A DNA stretch of 64,000 nucleotides from Chitinophagales bacterium (GTDB taxonomy: Bacteria > Bacteroidota > Bacteroidia > Chitinophagales > Saprospiraceae): contig JAFLBO010000004.1 of the NCBI GenBank assembly GCA_017303475.1, positions 124,001-188,000 on the forward strand. The letters are read 5' to 3'. Made by a program: the position numbers and the translations under genes. Of the stretch, positions 26,635 to 35,663 are shown piece by piece. Within the stretch, counting starts at the first letter, position 1. Every line of letters starts with the position of its first letter. A model generated the notes under the pieces. That model worked only from the letters and a program-made list of their open reading frames with translations, was not told where the DNA came from and did not search any database.

Positions 26635-28446
26635 ATGAACAAAACAATACACTTTCTCCTTACTGTTCTGCTGGCTGGCGGGTTGTCGGTAGCGCTGCAG
26701 GCACAAATTCCGCACCTGGTTTTTCACGCTGAACTGGGTGGCGATGAGATGCTACCGGCAGTGAATACCCAGGGCAAAGCGCTGGTTACCTTTTTGTTTA
26801 CTCCAGACCGCAAAAATGTGGACGTGAGCGGTATGGTGGTTCGGATGGATGGCGCCGTTACCTCTGCCAAAATTCGTTTGGGTAAAACCGGAGAAACCGG
26901 TCCTGAGGTCTTCGACCTTACTCCGTACATCAACGACAGGCACATTATCGGGCAAATTCCGGCGCCTACGGCATTGTTGAGCAACCTGCTGACCAACAAT
27001 GTTTACGTGGAAATAGCCACCACCGCCCATCCTGCTGGCGAAATCCGTGGCCAGTTTACATGCGAGGTAGATCTGGATTTTCGGGCTTTTTTAACAGGCA
27101 GTCAGGCGGTTCCTCCCAATAATTCACCGGCAATCGGCTTTGGAGGTTTTCACTTCCCGCTGGGCTCACTTGACCTGGTTTATGCCTTCACTGTACGGGG
27201 AATAAACTTTAGCGATATTCTTTCTGCCGATTTATACGAGGGGCTTCCCGGTCAGTCAACTGCACCGCCTATTCACCTCCCGGGATTGGCTGGCGGTTTG
27301 ATCCAGGGCTTGATTGAGCTGGATACTATCGATCCTGAGTTCTTCAGAAAAGCTGTGGAAGGCAGATATTATGTGGTAATCAGAACGGTTAATTACCCTC
27401 AAGGTGAAATTATAGGTCACTTGGAACACGTGGGCTATTTTGGGTCGCTGGCGCCCATCAATGGTCTTCAGCAGGTGCCACCACCCATACCTCCATCGGC
27501 TGGTTTTGGTTTCAGTTCCACCACGCCATCCGGAGATCTGGACAGCCTGACTACCTGGGTATTTATCAATAACATAGCGCCTACTTCAGTAAAAATTCAC
27601 ATTGGCGACCCAGGCCAAAACGGTCCGGAATTCCAGGAATTTGGCACCACAGCCACTCCCGGATTTTATGTCAAATCCTATCCGGTAACCGAACAACAAC
27701 TCACGGACTTTGCACAGGGGCGCATGTACATACAGGTGAAAACCGCTGCCAATCCGGATGGCGTTATTCGCGGGGTAATGAAAAACACCCTGCGTAAAGC
27801 CTATGCTTTCGATCTCTGTAATCTGCAAATGGTGCCACCCACGAACAGCGATGCACTCGGCGTGGCCGTGGCATCCGTAGATTTGGCCAACTGCTACCTG
27901 AACTACAAAATGATTGCAGACGGCCTGGCCAGCGATCCGGTGGACTCCTATTTTGCACAGGCTAACCTGGGCGCCAACGGTGTTGCTTTCCACGCTACTC
28001 CGCTTTCTGCACCAGTCATAGCCGGTTCGCATGAAATTATGGCGGTATTGGGACCAATCATTGAAAATGGCGGTTCTTATGTACAAATAGCCACTATGGG
28101 ATATCCAAATGGTGAAATTCGTGGTCAGGTACGCCGACAGTTCACCTGTCCGGAAGTTGTGAGTACCCAGTCCGTTCTGCAGCTCACAGAAGTGAATGTT
28201 GGGCCTGTACCTTTCAATGATTTCCTTTCAATCACCCTGAACAGCAAACAAAGCTTTGATGCGCGCCTGGTGGTATACGATGTGCTCGGCGTATCATCCT
28301 ATACACAGGCAGTGAAAGTGGTGGAAGGAGAACAAAACTTCACCCTTGAAACCAAACATATCCCGGCTGGTTTCTATTCTATTTCACTGGAAGTACCGAC
28401 CGAAAACGAGTCGGTATTGCTGAAAAAGGTAGTGAAGGCGCAATAG
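26635..28446 (+). CDS. Secreted CHRD-domain protein with T9SS type A sorting domain
   Basis: A 603-residue secreted protein. The signal peptide (about 1-24, ending ALQAQ) is followed by four CHRD-type repeats of about 120 residues, each with a conserved NPxGxIRG-like end (HPAGEIRGQF, YPQGEIIGHL, NPDGVIRGVM, YPNGEIRGQV). The C-terminal ~80 residues form a T9SS sorting domain (VGPVPFNDFLSITLNS, ending in HIPAGFYSISL), so the protein should be exported by type IX secretion and anchored or released at the cell surface. CHRD domains are of unknown function in bacteria. A terminator follows. Confidence 0.92.
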   Translation: MNKTIHFLLTVLLAGGLSVALQAQIPHLVFHAELGGDEMLPAVNTQGKALVTFLFTPDRKNVDVSGMVVRMDGAVTSAKIRLGKTGETGPEVFDLTPYINDRHIIGQIPAPTALLSNLLTNNVYVEIATTAHPAGEIRGQFTCEVDLDFRAFLTGSQAVPPNNSPAIGFGGFHFPLGSLDLVYAFTVRGINFSDILSADLYEGLPGQSTAPPIHLPGLAGGLIQGLIELDTIDPEFFRKAVEGRYYVVIRTVNYPQGEIIGHLEHVGYFGSLAPINGLQQVPPPIPPSAGFGFSSTTPSGDLDSLTTWVFINNIAPTSVKIHIGDPGQNGPEFQEFGTTATPGFYVKSYPVTEQQLTDFAQGRMYIQVKTAANPDGVIRGVMKNTLRKAYAFDLCNLQMVPPTNSDALGVAVASVDLANCYLNYKMIADGLASDPVDSYFAQANLGANGVAFHATPLSAPVIAGSHEIMAVLGPIIENGGSYVQIATMGYPNGEIRGQVRRQFTCPEVVSTQSVLQLTEVNVGPVPFNDFLSITLNSKQSFDARLVVYDVLGVSSYTQAVKVVEGEQNFTLETKHIPAGFYSISLEVPTENESVLLKKVVKAQ

Positions 28447-28473
28447 GCTTTTCACTCACGGGTTAACTGCAAC

Positions 28474-28511
28474 AGATGCGCAACCGGAATTCCAACTCTG
28501 GTTGCGCATCT
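28474..28511 (+). terminator. Terminator after the CHRD gene
   Basis: A 12-bp perfect stem, 28474-28485 (AGATGCGCAACC) with 28500-28511, has a 14-nt loop and is followed by TGTTTT. Confidence 0.8.
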
Positions 28512-28564
28512 TGTTTTAGGATACACCTGATTATTCCTGCTGACTAGGTACATTTGCCGGTGAA

Positions 28565-28754
28565 AAGGCGCTAAGAGGGCATAAAGGCACTAAGGCGCGA
28601 AGACACTAAGGCGCGAAGACACTAAGGCGCGAAGGGGATGATATTTGGGTGACGATGTCACCCGCCCGATTATTAGAGTGGCCAAATATTATCGAAACTC
28701 GAAAACTCAAACACTCGAAAACTCAAACACTCGAAAACTCAAACACTCGAAAAC
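28565..28754. repeat. Two tandem repeats before the DUF6913 gene
   Basis: Positions 28565-28635 carry repeated AAGGCGCGAAGACACT units (16 bp). Positions about 28697-28754 carry about three copies of a 17-bp ACTCGAAAACTCAAAC unit that run right up to the ATG at 28756. A TACATTTG at 28549-28556 may be the promoter of the downstream genes, giving a leader of about 200 nt made mostly of repeats. No gene is seen in 28447-28755. Confidence 0.75.
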
Positions 28755-28755
28755 G

Positions 28756-29283
28756 ATGATCGAACTGATTCGCAAGTTTTTGTACCGGAAAGCTATCCGG
28801 GAACAACTAACCCGGCAAAAGCGGAGTCGCCAGGTGCATACACTGGATAGTGCCCGAACGGTGGGATTGCTTTTTGATGCGACTACCGAAAAAGGCCGTA
28901 AAGAAAGTTTGGAGTTTGCGCAGGCATTGGAAAAACAGGGAAAAAAGGTGCATAAACTGGGCTTTTTCAATATCAAACAATTGCCTGAAAATCCTGGCTT
29001 CGAAGCGTTTTCCTTAAAAGAAACGGCATTTAACGGCGAACCTAAAAGTGAAAAGGCAAGCGGTTTTGCCCGGGAAAAATTTGACATCCTGCTTACGCTT
29101 AACCCGGACGAACTGCATGCTTTGACCTGGGTTGCACTGCAATCGCAGGCTTCTTTTAAAATTGGTTTTGCCACTTCTGAGCCCAATGATTTCGATTTGC
29201 AGCTGGAAACACCTGAAGGGAAAGGGGTAAAATACTTCACGGAGCAACTTGCGGTGTATTTGGGACGAATTGTGCTGAAATGA
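28756..29283 (+). CDS. DUF6913-like conserved protein
   Basis: A 175-residue cytosolic protein of the DUF6913 type seen in Bacteroidota. It has a basic N-terminal helix (LIRKFLYRKAIREQLTRQK), then an alternating alpha/beta region with VGLLFDATTEKGRKESLEFA and FDILLTLNPDELHALTWVAL. Function unknown; genes of this family are often found just upstream of dapA, as here (45 bp). The ATG at 28756 is chosen because the frame upstream is made of translated repeats. Confidence 0.8.
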   Translation: MIELIRKFLYRKAIREQLTRQKRSRQVHTLDSARTVGLLFDATTEKGRKESLEFAQALEKQGKKVHKLGFFNIKQLPENPGFEAFSLKETAFNGEPKSEKASGFAREKFDILLTLNPDELHALTWVALQSQASFKIGFATSEPNDFDLQLETPEGKGVKYFTEQLAVYLGRIVLK

Positions 29284-29328
29284 AAATCCTTGCCGGACGA
29301 TTTATCCGGTTACAATATATTCTGACCT

Positions 29329-30219
29329 ATGAGCCTAATTCAAAAATTGCGCGGAACGGGAGTAGCACTGGTTACACCTTTCAAAAATGGAGCGATAGAC
29401 TGGGATGCGCTGGAGCGTATTATTGAACACGTAATTGCCGGAGGCGTGGAGTTTTTGGTGAGTCTTGGTACCACCGGCGAATCCAGCACCACCTCGGATG
29501 AAGAACACCGGCAAATCCTGGATTTTACCATCAAGATAAACCGCGGCCGATTGCCATTGGTAGCAGGGGTGTTTGGCGGTAATAACACGGCGGCCATGGT
29601 GGAGAAAATCAAAAACTTTAATTTTGAAGGCATCGATGCGTTGCTGTCCAGCAACCCGGCCTATAACAAACCCGGTCAGGAGGGTATTTACCAGCACTAT
29701 ATGGCACTTGCGGAGGCATCACCCCTGCCGATCATTATCTACAACGTGCCCAGTCGTACTTCGTCGAATATGACTGCCGAAACCACCTTGCGCCTGGCCA
29801 ATGCCAGCGATAAATTTATAGCGGTCAAGGAAGCTTCCGACGATATTTACCAGATCATGAAGATCATCAAAGGTCGGCCGGATAATTTCCTGGTGCTGAG
29901 CGGCGATGATTTCATTACCCTGCCACTCATTGCTTCCGGCGGCGACGGAGTAGTTTCTGTAATTGCCAATACTGTTCCGCGTCCGTTTACTGATATGGTG
30001 CGCGCAGCATTGAGGCAGGATTTGCCAACAGCTCAGCGACTGAATTTCAAGCTGTTGGAATTGTACAAATTGCTGTTTACTGAGGGGAATCCGGTGGGTG
30101 TAAAAGCCGCTTTGGAGCTTCAAGGCCTTGGGAGCCGGGAGGTACGGCTTCCCCTGGCGCCCATGACGGAGCAGGGCGTACACGCCATCATGGCGGAACT
30201 GGAAAAGCTGGAACGCTAA
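29329..30219 (+). CDS. dapA: 4-hydroxy-tetrahydrodipicolinate synthase
   Basis: DapA condenses pyruvate with aspartate semialdehyde in lysine and diaminopimelate synthesis. The 296-residue length fits. The GTTGES motif lies at residues 47-52, Tyr138 in IIYNVPSRT and the Schiff-base Lys167 in FIAVKEAS are present, and GDDFITLPLIASGGDGVVSV closes the barrel. It is probably cotranscribed with the DUF6913 gene. Confidence 0.97.
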   Translation: MSLIQKLRGTGVALVTPFKNGAIDWDALERIIEHVIAGGVEFLVSLGTTGESSTTSDEEHRQILDFTIKINRGRLPLVAGVFGGNNTAAMVEKIKNFNFEGIDALLSSNPAYNKPGQEGIYQHYMALAEASPLPIIIYNVPSRTSSNMTAETTLRLANASDKFIAVKEASDDIYQIMKIIKGRPDNFLVLSGDDFITLPLIASGGDGVVSVIANTVPRPFTDMVRAALRQDLPTAQRLNFKLLELYKLLFTEGNPVGVKAALELQGLGSREVRLPLAPMTEQGVHAIMAELEKLER

Positions 30220-30276
30220 CATATAGCTTTGAGCTTATTGCGGTTTTCTAAAAAGCTTATCAAAAAAATAGGCTGC

Positions 30277-30310
30277 TTGTTTCAAAAAGCAAACTTTAAT
30301 AGTACCTTTG
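30277..30310 (+). promoter_or_regulatory. Promoter of tRNA-Leu
   Basis: TTGTTT at 30277-30282 and TACCTTTG at 30303-30310 match the -33 and -7 elements of Bacteroidota primary promoters, 23 bp apart. The tRNA begins about 64 bp downstream. Confidence 0.65.
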
Positions 30311-30373
30311 CACCCGCTTTTTGAATCCAGCAGGAAATCAGGAGCTTTAGCCCATCTTTATTGGGTAAAAAAT

Positions 30374-30457
30374 GGCCACGTGGCGGAATTGGTAGACGCG
30401 CTACTTTGAGGGGGTAGTGTCCTTACGGATGTGCTGGTTCGACTCCAGTCGTGGTCA
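30374..30457 (+). tRNA. tRNA-Leu (anticodon GAG)
   Basis: A class II tRNA of 84 nt. The acceptor GGCCACG (30374-30380) pairs with CGTGGTC (30450-30456), with A30457 as discriminator. The anticodon stem CTACT/GGTAG encloses the loop TTGAGGG, giving GAG. A long variable arm (TGTCCTTACGGATG region) and the TTCGACTC T loop are present. CCA is not encoded. Confidence 0.95.
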
Positions 30458-30466
30458 CAACAACAG

Positions 30467-30496
30467 AGGCTCTGCGTACTGCGCGGGGCCTTTTTT
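30467..30496 (+). terminator. Terminator after tRNA-Leu
   Basis: A 10-bp stem (with G-T pairs) between 30467-30476 and 30482-30491 has a 5-nt loop and is followed by a run of six T. Confidence 0.75.
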
Positions 30497-30500
30497 GTTT

Positions 30501-30588
30501 ACCGTACCGGCGGGTTTAGCCGCCGAAAAGTTGAAGTCCTTAGTTTACATATCCATACACCCTCGGCGGCTAAACCTGCCGGTACGGT
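30501..30588. repeat. 26-bp inverted repeat element
   Basis: Arms 30501-30526 and 30563-30588 are inverted copies with a single mismatch and a 36-nt spacer; each contains GGTTTAGCCGCCGA or its near copy. A single arm-like word, CGGCGGGTTTAGCCGA, occurs again at about 45341-45356. It looks like a REP/MITE-type interspersed element between the tRNA and the TsaC-type gene. Confidence 0.7.
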
Positions 30589-30602
30589 AAAATCCTCCAC
30601 CC

Positions 30603-31559
30603 ATGGTCCGTATTTCCACAAATATATCAGAAGCGGCAGACTGCCTGAACAGGGAGGAAATTATTGGTTTGCCTACCGAAACGGTGTACGGGCTAGCCGG
30701 CAATATCTATAGCGAAAAGGCGGTAAGAAAGATCTTTGATATGAAACAACGGCCCTTGTTCAATCCTTTGATTGTGCATATTGGCCGAACGGAGGCGGTG
30801 GAACAGATTGCCCAAAACATCCCGGAACAAGCCTATGCCCTTATTGCCGCCTTTTGGCCCGGGCCGCTTACCTTGGTGCTGGATCGGAGGCCGGGAATAC
30901 CGGATTTGATTACCGCAGGTAAAGATACCGTGGCGGTGCGCATGCCCAATCACCCCATGGCGCTCGCATTGCTGCAAACCCTGGAGTACCCGCTGGCAGC
31001 GCCCAGCGCCAATCCCTTCGGCTCCATCAGTCCCACCACCGCCCAACACGTGGCCGATTATTTCCGTGACAAACTAGAACTGGTGCTCGATGGCGGCCCC
31101 TGCGCGCGCGGGGTGGAATCCACCATCGTGGGTTTCCCAAATGGCGTTCCTACTCTGTACCGTCACGGCTCTACCCCTGCTGAAGACATTGAAGCAGTGC
31201 TTGGAGAGCTGGCCTATATCACCCACAAGGAAAACGCCCCGGATGCGCCCGGTATGCTTGCCCGACATTACGCACCAGCTACCCGTACCATTCGCTCGGA
31301 GCATATAGCCCAAACCGCCGCGGAATATCCCAACATGAAAATCGGACTCCTGCTGTTTGATCAGGCACTGGATGTTCCCAACGCCGCCCACCAGGAAATA
31401 CTCTCTCCTTCCGGCGATCTGAAAGAAGCTGCCATGCACCTCTACGCCGCCATGCACCGACTGGATCAAATGGGCCTGGACCTCATCATCGCCCAACAAT
31501 TTCCCAATTCCGGGCTCGGCAGAGCCATCAACGATAGGCTGGAACGGGCAGGGAAGTGA
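30603..31559 (+). CDS. tsaC: L-threonylcarbamoyladenylate synthase (TsaC/Sua5/YwlC)
   Basis: This enzyme makes threonylcarbamoyl-AMP from threonine, bicarbonate and ATP, the first step in the t6A37 modification of tRNAs. The 318-residue length marks the Sua5/YwlC form with an extra C-terminal domain. The N-terminal YrdC domain shows GLPTETVYGLAGN, KQRPLFNPLIVHI, FWPGPLTLVL, VAVRMPNHP and APSANPFGSISPT. The C-terminal domain has APGMLARHYAP. The ATG at 30603 follows the inverted repeat by 14 bp. Confidence 0.96.
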   Translation: MVRISTNISEAADCLNREEIIGLPTETVYGLAGNIYSEKAVRKIFDMKQRPLFNPLIVHIGRTEAVEQIAQNIPEQAYALIAAFWPGPLTLVLDRRPGIPDLITAGKDTVAVRMPNHPMALALLQTLEYPLAAPSANPFGSISPTTAQHVADYFRDKLELVLDGGPCARGVESTIVGFPNGVPTLYRHGSTPAEDIEAVLGELAYITHKENAPDAPGMLARHYAPATRTIRSEHIAQTAAEYPNMKIGLLLFDQALDVPNAAHQEILSPSGDLKEAAMHLYAAMHRLDQMGLDLIIAQQFPNSGLGRAINDRLERAGK

Positions 31560-31657
31560 TGCCCCCCTAAATGCCCCCATTCCTCTACCCACCGCATGTA
31601 TTCACTGAGTTTTCGTTTACCTTCATGCCATAGTTCCCATTTACCTTCACGGTTGAA

Positions 31658-34642
31658 ATGCGGCACGGAATTCTGATTCTTTTCCTGTTTTTCAGTTCCC
31701 TGAAACCGGGACTGACGCAACATTCATTTACCAAAAACTACCATACCGGCGACGGGCTGCCGTCTAATTACCTGTATTTCGTACTGCAGGACCGAAACGG
31801 ATACATCTGGATCAGTTCGGATGTGGGTGTTAGTCGTTTCGATGGTCAATCGTTTACCAATTTCAATACCTCCCACGGGCTGCCGGACAATGAAGTGTTT
31901 TCCATGCTGGAAGACCGCGAGGGTCGTATCTGGTTTGCTACCCTGAACGGCAAAAGTGGCTATTTTTACAAGGGTCGTATGTACAATGAACATAACGACT
32001 CTCTGCTCCGGCAATGCAACCTGAAAGGCCTGACAATCCGGCTTTTTCAGCAAGACGATGGACGCATTGTGTACTCCGGAACCTTTAAAACCTTGCTGAT
32101 CGACCTGGAAAAGCGACAGGTAGAAGAGCGTAGAAGTGATTCCGGAGTAGTATTGGTTTGGAAAGAATCCGGCAACCGCATTGGAGCTGCAAGCTGGGAA
32201 ATTGGCTACATAGAGCCGGGGGGATTCAGGCCGGTCAATTCCTGCCCCAGGATGACACAGGCCGTGCAGGCGCTTCCGGAAGGCGATACCCTGCTGGTAA
32301 GTTCCAATCGAAGCTTGTACACCTTTGACCGCAAAACCCTGCAACTGCTGCACGCAAATGAATGTCTGCAGCCCGGCAATCAGTTCATTTTTTTGGCCAA
32401 ATCCGGCGCAAAACGTTGGGTAGGTACCCGCAATGGCGCATACCTGCTGGATGCCAAAACACAGGCATTTGAAAAACAGTTCTTGCCCGGCCGTACCGTT
32501 TCTTCCCTGCTCGAAGACCGCGAAGGCGGTATCTGGTTTACTACTTTTGAAGAAGGACTTTTTTACGTGCCAGACCCCGCCATTACCCAATATTCCATCT
32601 CCGACGGGTTGTTGTATAAACGGGTTACATGCCTCAGCAGAGATGCACAAGAACGCCTGTGGATAGGCTCTGAAGGCAGCGCTTTTTCTGTTTTTGATGG
32701 AAAAACCATTCAATCCAGGGTTATTTTTCAGAAAATAGTTACCAATAAAAACATCCGGGTTATACGGCATTACCCCGACGGAACTTCTCTGGTAGTCAGC
32801 AAAGCCGGCACCCTGATCCTGGGCCCCAACCGCGAAGAGCTGCTTATTCACCGGGCTTCGGACCTGGCTTTAGCGCCGGATGGCAACCTGTGGGGGGGCT
32901 TGAACGGCTTGTATATCATCTCGCCAGATCTGGCCCGACGCAAATCCTTGCCCGCACACGCACCCCTGGACGTATCGGATGATAATCTCTGGTACGGTAA
33001 ACCCAATGTGGCCAATTTCAAAGGCTACAAGGTGGAAAAAATTGAATTCGACGACCAGCGATATGGCTGGGTAGGTACACACAACGGCCTGTTTCGGGTG
33101 GATTCTGCAGCCCACGAGGAAAAAATACTGCCACACAGTATCCGCGACTTGCATTTTCAGGCATCCACCCGGCAACTTTGGGCACTTGCGGAATCCAGTG
33201 GACTGTTTTTGATAAAAGACGGGAAGATTCAGGACAGTATTGCCATTCGAAATCAGTTTGGTGAGGTCATTTGCAGAGATTTGTGTGTAGACGATTCCGG
33301 CAAACTCTGGATAGGTACTGCAAGTGGATTGTTTATGGTGCAGGAACGGAACGGAAAATGGGAATTGACCAATTTTTGGGGTGTTTTAGGGCTGGGTTGG
33401 GATAAAATCAATGCCGTAGAGGTGGTAGGCAACCTGGTGTACATAGGCAAAGACGATGGGTTGCTGGCCATTCCTACCCATACCCTGCTTGCCTCTCCGC
33501 CTTCGCCGCCCGTTTTGATCAAATCCGTGCAGGTAAACAATCAGCCCAGAGTTTGGGCAAACGGGGAGCCACTCATATTGCAATATGGAGAAGGATCCTT
33601 GAACATTGCTTTTGAAGGGCTGTCGTACCGTGAGCCTCAATACATCCGGTATCGGTATCGTCTGAGCGGTCCGGATACCACCTGGCGCGAAACCGCCAGC
33701 GAAGCCCTGGAATTTGCCAGTTTAAGGCCCGGAAAATACCGGTTCGAAGTGTTCTCAGTTAATGGTGCAGGGGAGATTTGCCAGCAGCCTGCTGTATTAT
33801 TACTCGAGGTATTGCCACCTTTTTGGTTGCGCGCCTGGTTTTACCTCCTTATGGCCATCATTGCGGGTGTGTTGTTGTTTGGTTATATTCGCTGGCGCGA
33901 AAACCGCTTGCGCCAGGTGTATGAGGTAGACCGGGAACGGATAGAAATACGACGGGAAAAGGCCGAGCTGCAAAAGAAAATTGCCGATTTGAAAATGCTG
34001 GCTTTGCGGCTCCAGATGAACCCTCATTTCATTTTTAATGCCCTGAACACCATAAAAGGTTATTATGGGCAAGATAAAATGGTGGAGGCCAATGCCTTTA
34101 TTGGCAAGTTTGCCCGCTTGCTGCGCCTCAATCTCGACTACTCCGATGCGCTTATTCCGCTGGATCAGGAGATGGAATTGCTGCGTATTTACCTGCAACT
34201 GAGCCAGATACGTTATCCGGATAAAATCAGCTTCCGCATGGATGTATCGCCCGATATCAACCCTATGCACGTCATGATCCCGTCTATGCTGCTTCAGCCA
34301 TTTGTGGAAAATGCTGTCATACACGGCCTGGCCCCAAAGCCAACCCCGGGCGAGATTATACTTACATTCAGCCTGCAGGAACAAGAGTTGTTGGTAACCA
34401 TTCAGGATACCGGTGTGGGGCGCGAGGCGGCTGCCCAATCCAAATTGCGCAATCTGCACAAACCCCTGGCTACCCGTACCACCCTGGAGCGTCTGGAACT
34501 GATCCGTGGAAAAGATGCCCCCGGGCCAGCCCTGCAAATTGAAGATTTATACGAAAACGGCATGCCGGGAGGCACCCTGGTTACCCTGCGCATTCCCATA
34601 CAATACCAACAGGAACCACATGATCAACGCTATCATCATTGA
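31658..34642 (+). CDS. Two-component propeller sensor histidine kinase (LytS-type)
   Basis: A 994-residue hybrid-style sensor. A signal peptide is followed by Reg_prop repeats forming beta propellers (for example DGLPSNYLYFVLQDRNGYIW, VFSMLEDREGRIWFATL and VSSLLEDREGGIWFTTF), a Y_Y_Y domain (about 630-710) and a membrane helix at about 727-748 (FYLLMAIIAGVLLFGYI). The cytoplasmic part has a coiled coil and a His_kinase domain, LQMNPHFIFNALNTIKGYY with His790, then the ATPase with FVENAVIHGL and DTGVGREAA. The ligand is unknown; propeller sensors often respond to external glycans. It overlaps its LytTR response regulator by 23 bp. Confidence 0.95.
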   Translation: MRHGILILFLFFSSLKPGLTQHSFTKNYHTGDGLPSNYLYFVLQDRNGYIWISSDVGVSRFDGQSFTNFNTSHGLPDNEVFSMLEDREGRIWFATLNGKSGYFYKGRMYNEHNDSLLRQCNLKGLTIRLFQQDDGRIVYSGTFKTLLIDLEKRQVEERRSDSGVVLVWKESGNRIGAASWEIGYIEPGGFRPVNSCPRMTQAVQALPEGDTLLVSSNRSLYTFDRKTLQLLHANECLQPGNQFIFLAKSGAKRWVGTRNGAYLLDAKTQAFEKQFLPGRTVSSLLEDREGGIWFTTFEEGLFYVPDPAITQYSISDGLLYKRVTCLSRDAQERLWIGSEGSAFSVFDGKTIQSRVIFQKIVTNKNIRVIRHYPDGTSLVVSKAGTLILGPNREELLIHRASDLALAPDGNLWGGLNGLYIISPDLARRKSLPAHAPLDVSDDNLWYGKPNVANFKGYKVEKIEFDDQRYGWVGTHNGLFRVDSAAHEEKILPHSIRDLHFQASTRQLWALAESSGLFLIKDGKIQDSIAIRNQFGEVICRDLCVDDSGKLWIGTASGLFMVQERNGKWELTNFWGVLGLGWDKINAVEVVGNLVYIGKDDGLLAIPTHTLLASPPSPPVLIKSVQVNNQPRVWANGEPLILQYGEGSLNIAFEGLSYREPQYIRYRYRLSGPDTTWRETASEALEFASLRPGKYRFEVFSVNGAGEICQQPAVLLLEVLPPFWLRAWFYLLMAIIAGVLLFGYIRWRENRLRQVYEVDRERIEIRREKAELQKKIADLKMLALRLQMNPHFIFNALNTIKGYYGQDKMVEANAFIGKFARLLRLNLDYSDALIPLDQEMELLRIYLQLSQIRYPDKISFRMDVSPDINPMHVMIPSMLLQPFVENAVIHGLAPKPTPGEIILTFSLQEQELLVTIQDTGVGREAAAQSKLRNLHKPLATRTTLERLELIRGKDAPGPALQIEDLYENGMPGGTLVTLRIPIQYQQEPHDQRYHH

Positions 34643-35363
34643 CGACGAGCCGGCTGCACGGGCATCCCTGCTGCTGGAAATTGAACTGCATTGCCCGCAA
34701 ATCCGAGTAATTGCCACAGCCGGATCGGTGACTGAAGGTATAGAGGTGGTGCGCGCCAACCCGCATGCTGCACTGCTTTTTCTGGATATTCAGCTCACCG
34801 ACGGCTCGGGGTTTGATTTGCTTCAGCAGATCAATTTCGATCACTTGAAGATCATTTTTACCACGGCGTACAGCGAATACGCCCTGAGGGCCATCAAGTT
34901 TTCACCCCTGGATTATTTGTTGAAACCCATTGATGCTCAGGAGCTTCAGGATGCAGTAGACAAGGTGTCGAAGGGTCAACAAAGCGATATGCAGGACCAG
35001 ATCCGGCAGTTTATGCAACAGCTCAACCAAAGCGCTGCCCCGCCCCGCATTGCTCTGGCTACCGCCGACGGAATTCACCTGCATTATGTAAAAAGTATTG
35101 TACGCTGTGCCTCCGACGGCAATTATGCCACCGTACATTTTGAAGATAAAAGCAAACTACTGGTGGCCAAAACCCTGAAAGACCTGGAACTCATGCTGGC
35201 CCCGTATGCTTTCGAGCGCATACACAAATCGCACCTGATCAATATGGATCACCTCAAACGCTATTACAACCGTTTTTCCGGAGAGGTAGAAATGAGCGAC
35301 GGCGCCCTGTTGCCCGTTGCCCAGCGGAAAAAGGCATATTTATTGGAGTTGCTGAAAGGGTAA
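34620..35363 (+). CDS. LytTR-family DNA-binding response regulator
   Basis: A 247-residue regulator. The receiver domain (1-120) has the acidic pair in IIIDDEP, Asp56 as the phosphate acceptor in LLFLDIQLTDGSG, and the KPI segment with its conserved Lys. A LytTR DNA-binding domain (about 140-245) has VKSIVRCASDGNYATVHFED and HKSHLINMDHLKRY. The ATG at 34620 is inside the end of the kinase gene, so translation of the two is likely coupled. No target operon can be named; the Sus operon in this window is far away. Confidence 0.95.
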   Translation: MINAIIIDDEPAARASLLLEIELHCPQIRVIATAGSVTEGIEVVRANPHAALLFLDIQLTDGSGFDLLQQINFDHLKIIFTTAYSEYALRAIKFSPLDYLLKPIDAQELQDAVDKVSKGQQSDMQDQIRQFMQQLNQSAAPPRIALATADGIHLHYVKSIVRCASDGNYATVHFEDKSKLLVAKTLKDLELMLAPYAFERIHKSHLINMDHLKRYYNRFSGEVEMSDGALLPVAQRKKAYLLELLKG

Positions 35364-35366
35364 AGG

Positions 35367-35552
35367 CTATTTGAGCGCGAAGTTGTAGGTAATACTACCG
35401 CATTGCTTTCGCAGTTTGCTTCGTTCAAAACGATATTGCCGTGCATTCTCAAGGGCAACCTGAATCAGGTGTTCATTTTTGGTGTTGGAGCCCTTTGGAG
35501 CATAGATTGCAGAAATTACCTTGCCTTTCCGGTTTACACACAAATCACCTTT
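35367..35552 (-). pseudogene. Remnant of a TonB C-terminal domain gene
   Basis: Read on the minus strand, an open segment of about 61 codons ends in a stop at 35367-35369 and translates to a TonB-type energy-transducer C-terminal domain: CVNRKGKVISAIYAPKGSN, then LIQVALENARQYRFERSKLR and CGSITYNFALK. A stop (TGA) at 35553-35555 cuts it on the N-terminal side, and no start or upstream domain is found. It is a 5'-truncated relic. The next 35580-35640 holds TCTGCGGAAATC-type repeats. This explains the otherwise empty stretch between the LytTR gene and the fusion gene. Confidence 0.75.
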
Positions 35553-35663
35553 TCACCAAATTTCGTGAACCGCCCAACCCAACGCCTCTCTGCGGAAATC
35601 TGCGGAAAAATCTGTGTAAATCTGCGGGAACCCCCTCTGCGCGCCTGCCCTTACACAGGGAAA

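Noticed and set aside
28645..28755. Longer start for the DUF6913 gene
   Set aside because: The extra codons are translated tandem repeats (NSNTRKLKHSKT); the ATG at 28756 gives the normal length.
30431..30712. A 93-codon open frame crossing the tRNA-Leu 3' half, terminator and inverted repeat
   Set aside because: It overlaps a clear tRNA and its terminator and has no domain.
34506..34619. Upstream extension of the LytTR regulator into the kinase gene
   Set aside because: The extra 38 residues are out-of-frame kinase sequence; the receiver domain begins exactly at the ATG at 34620.
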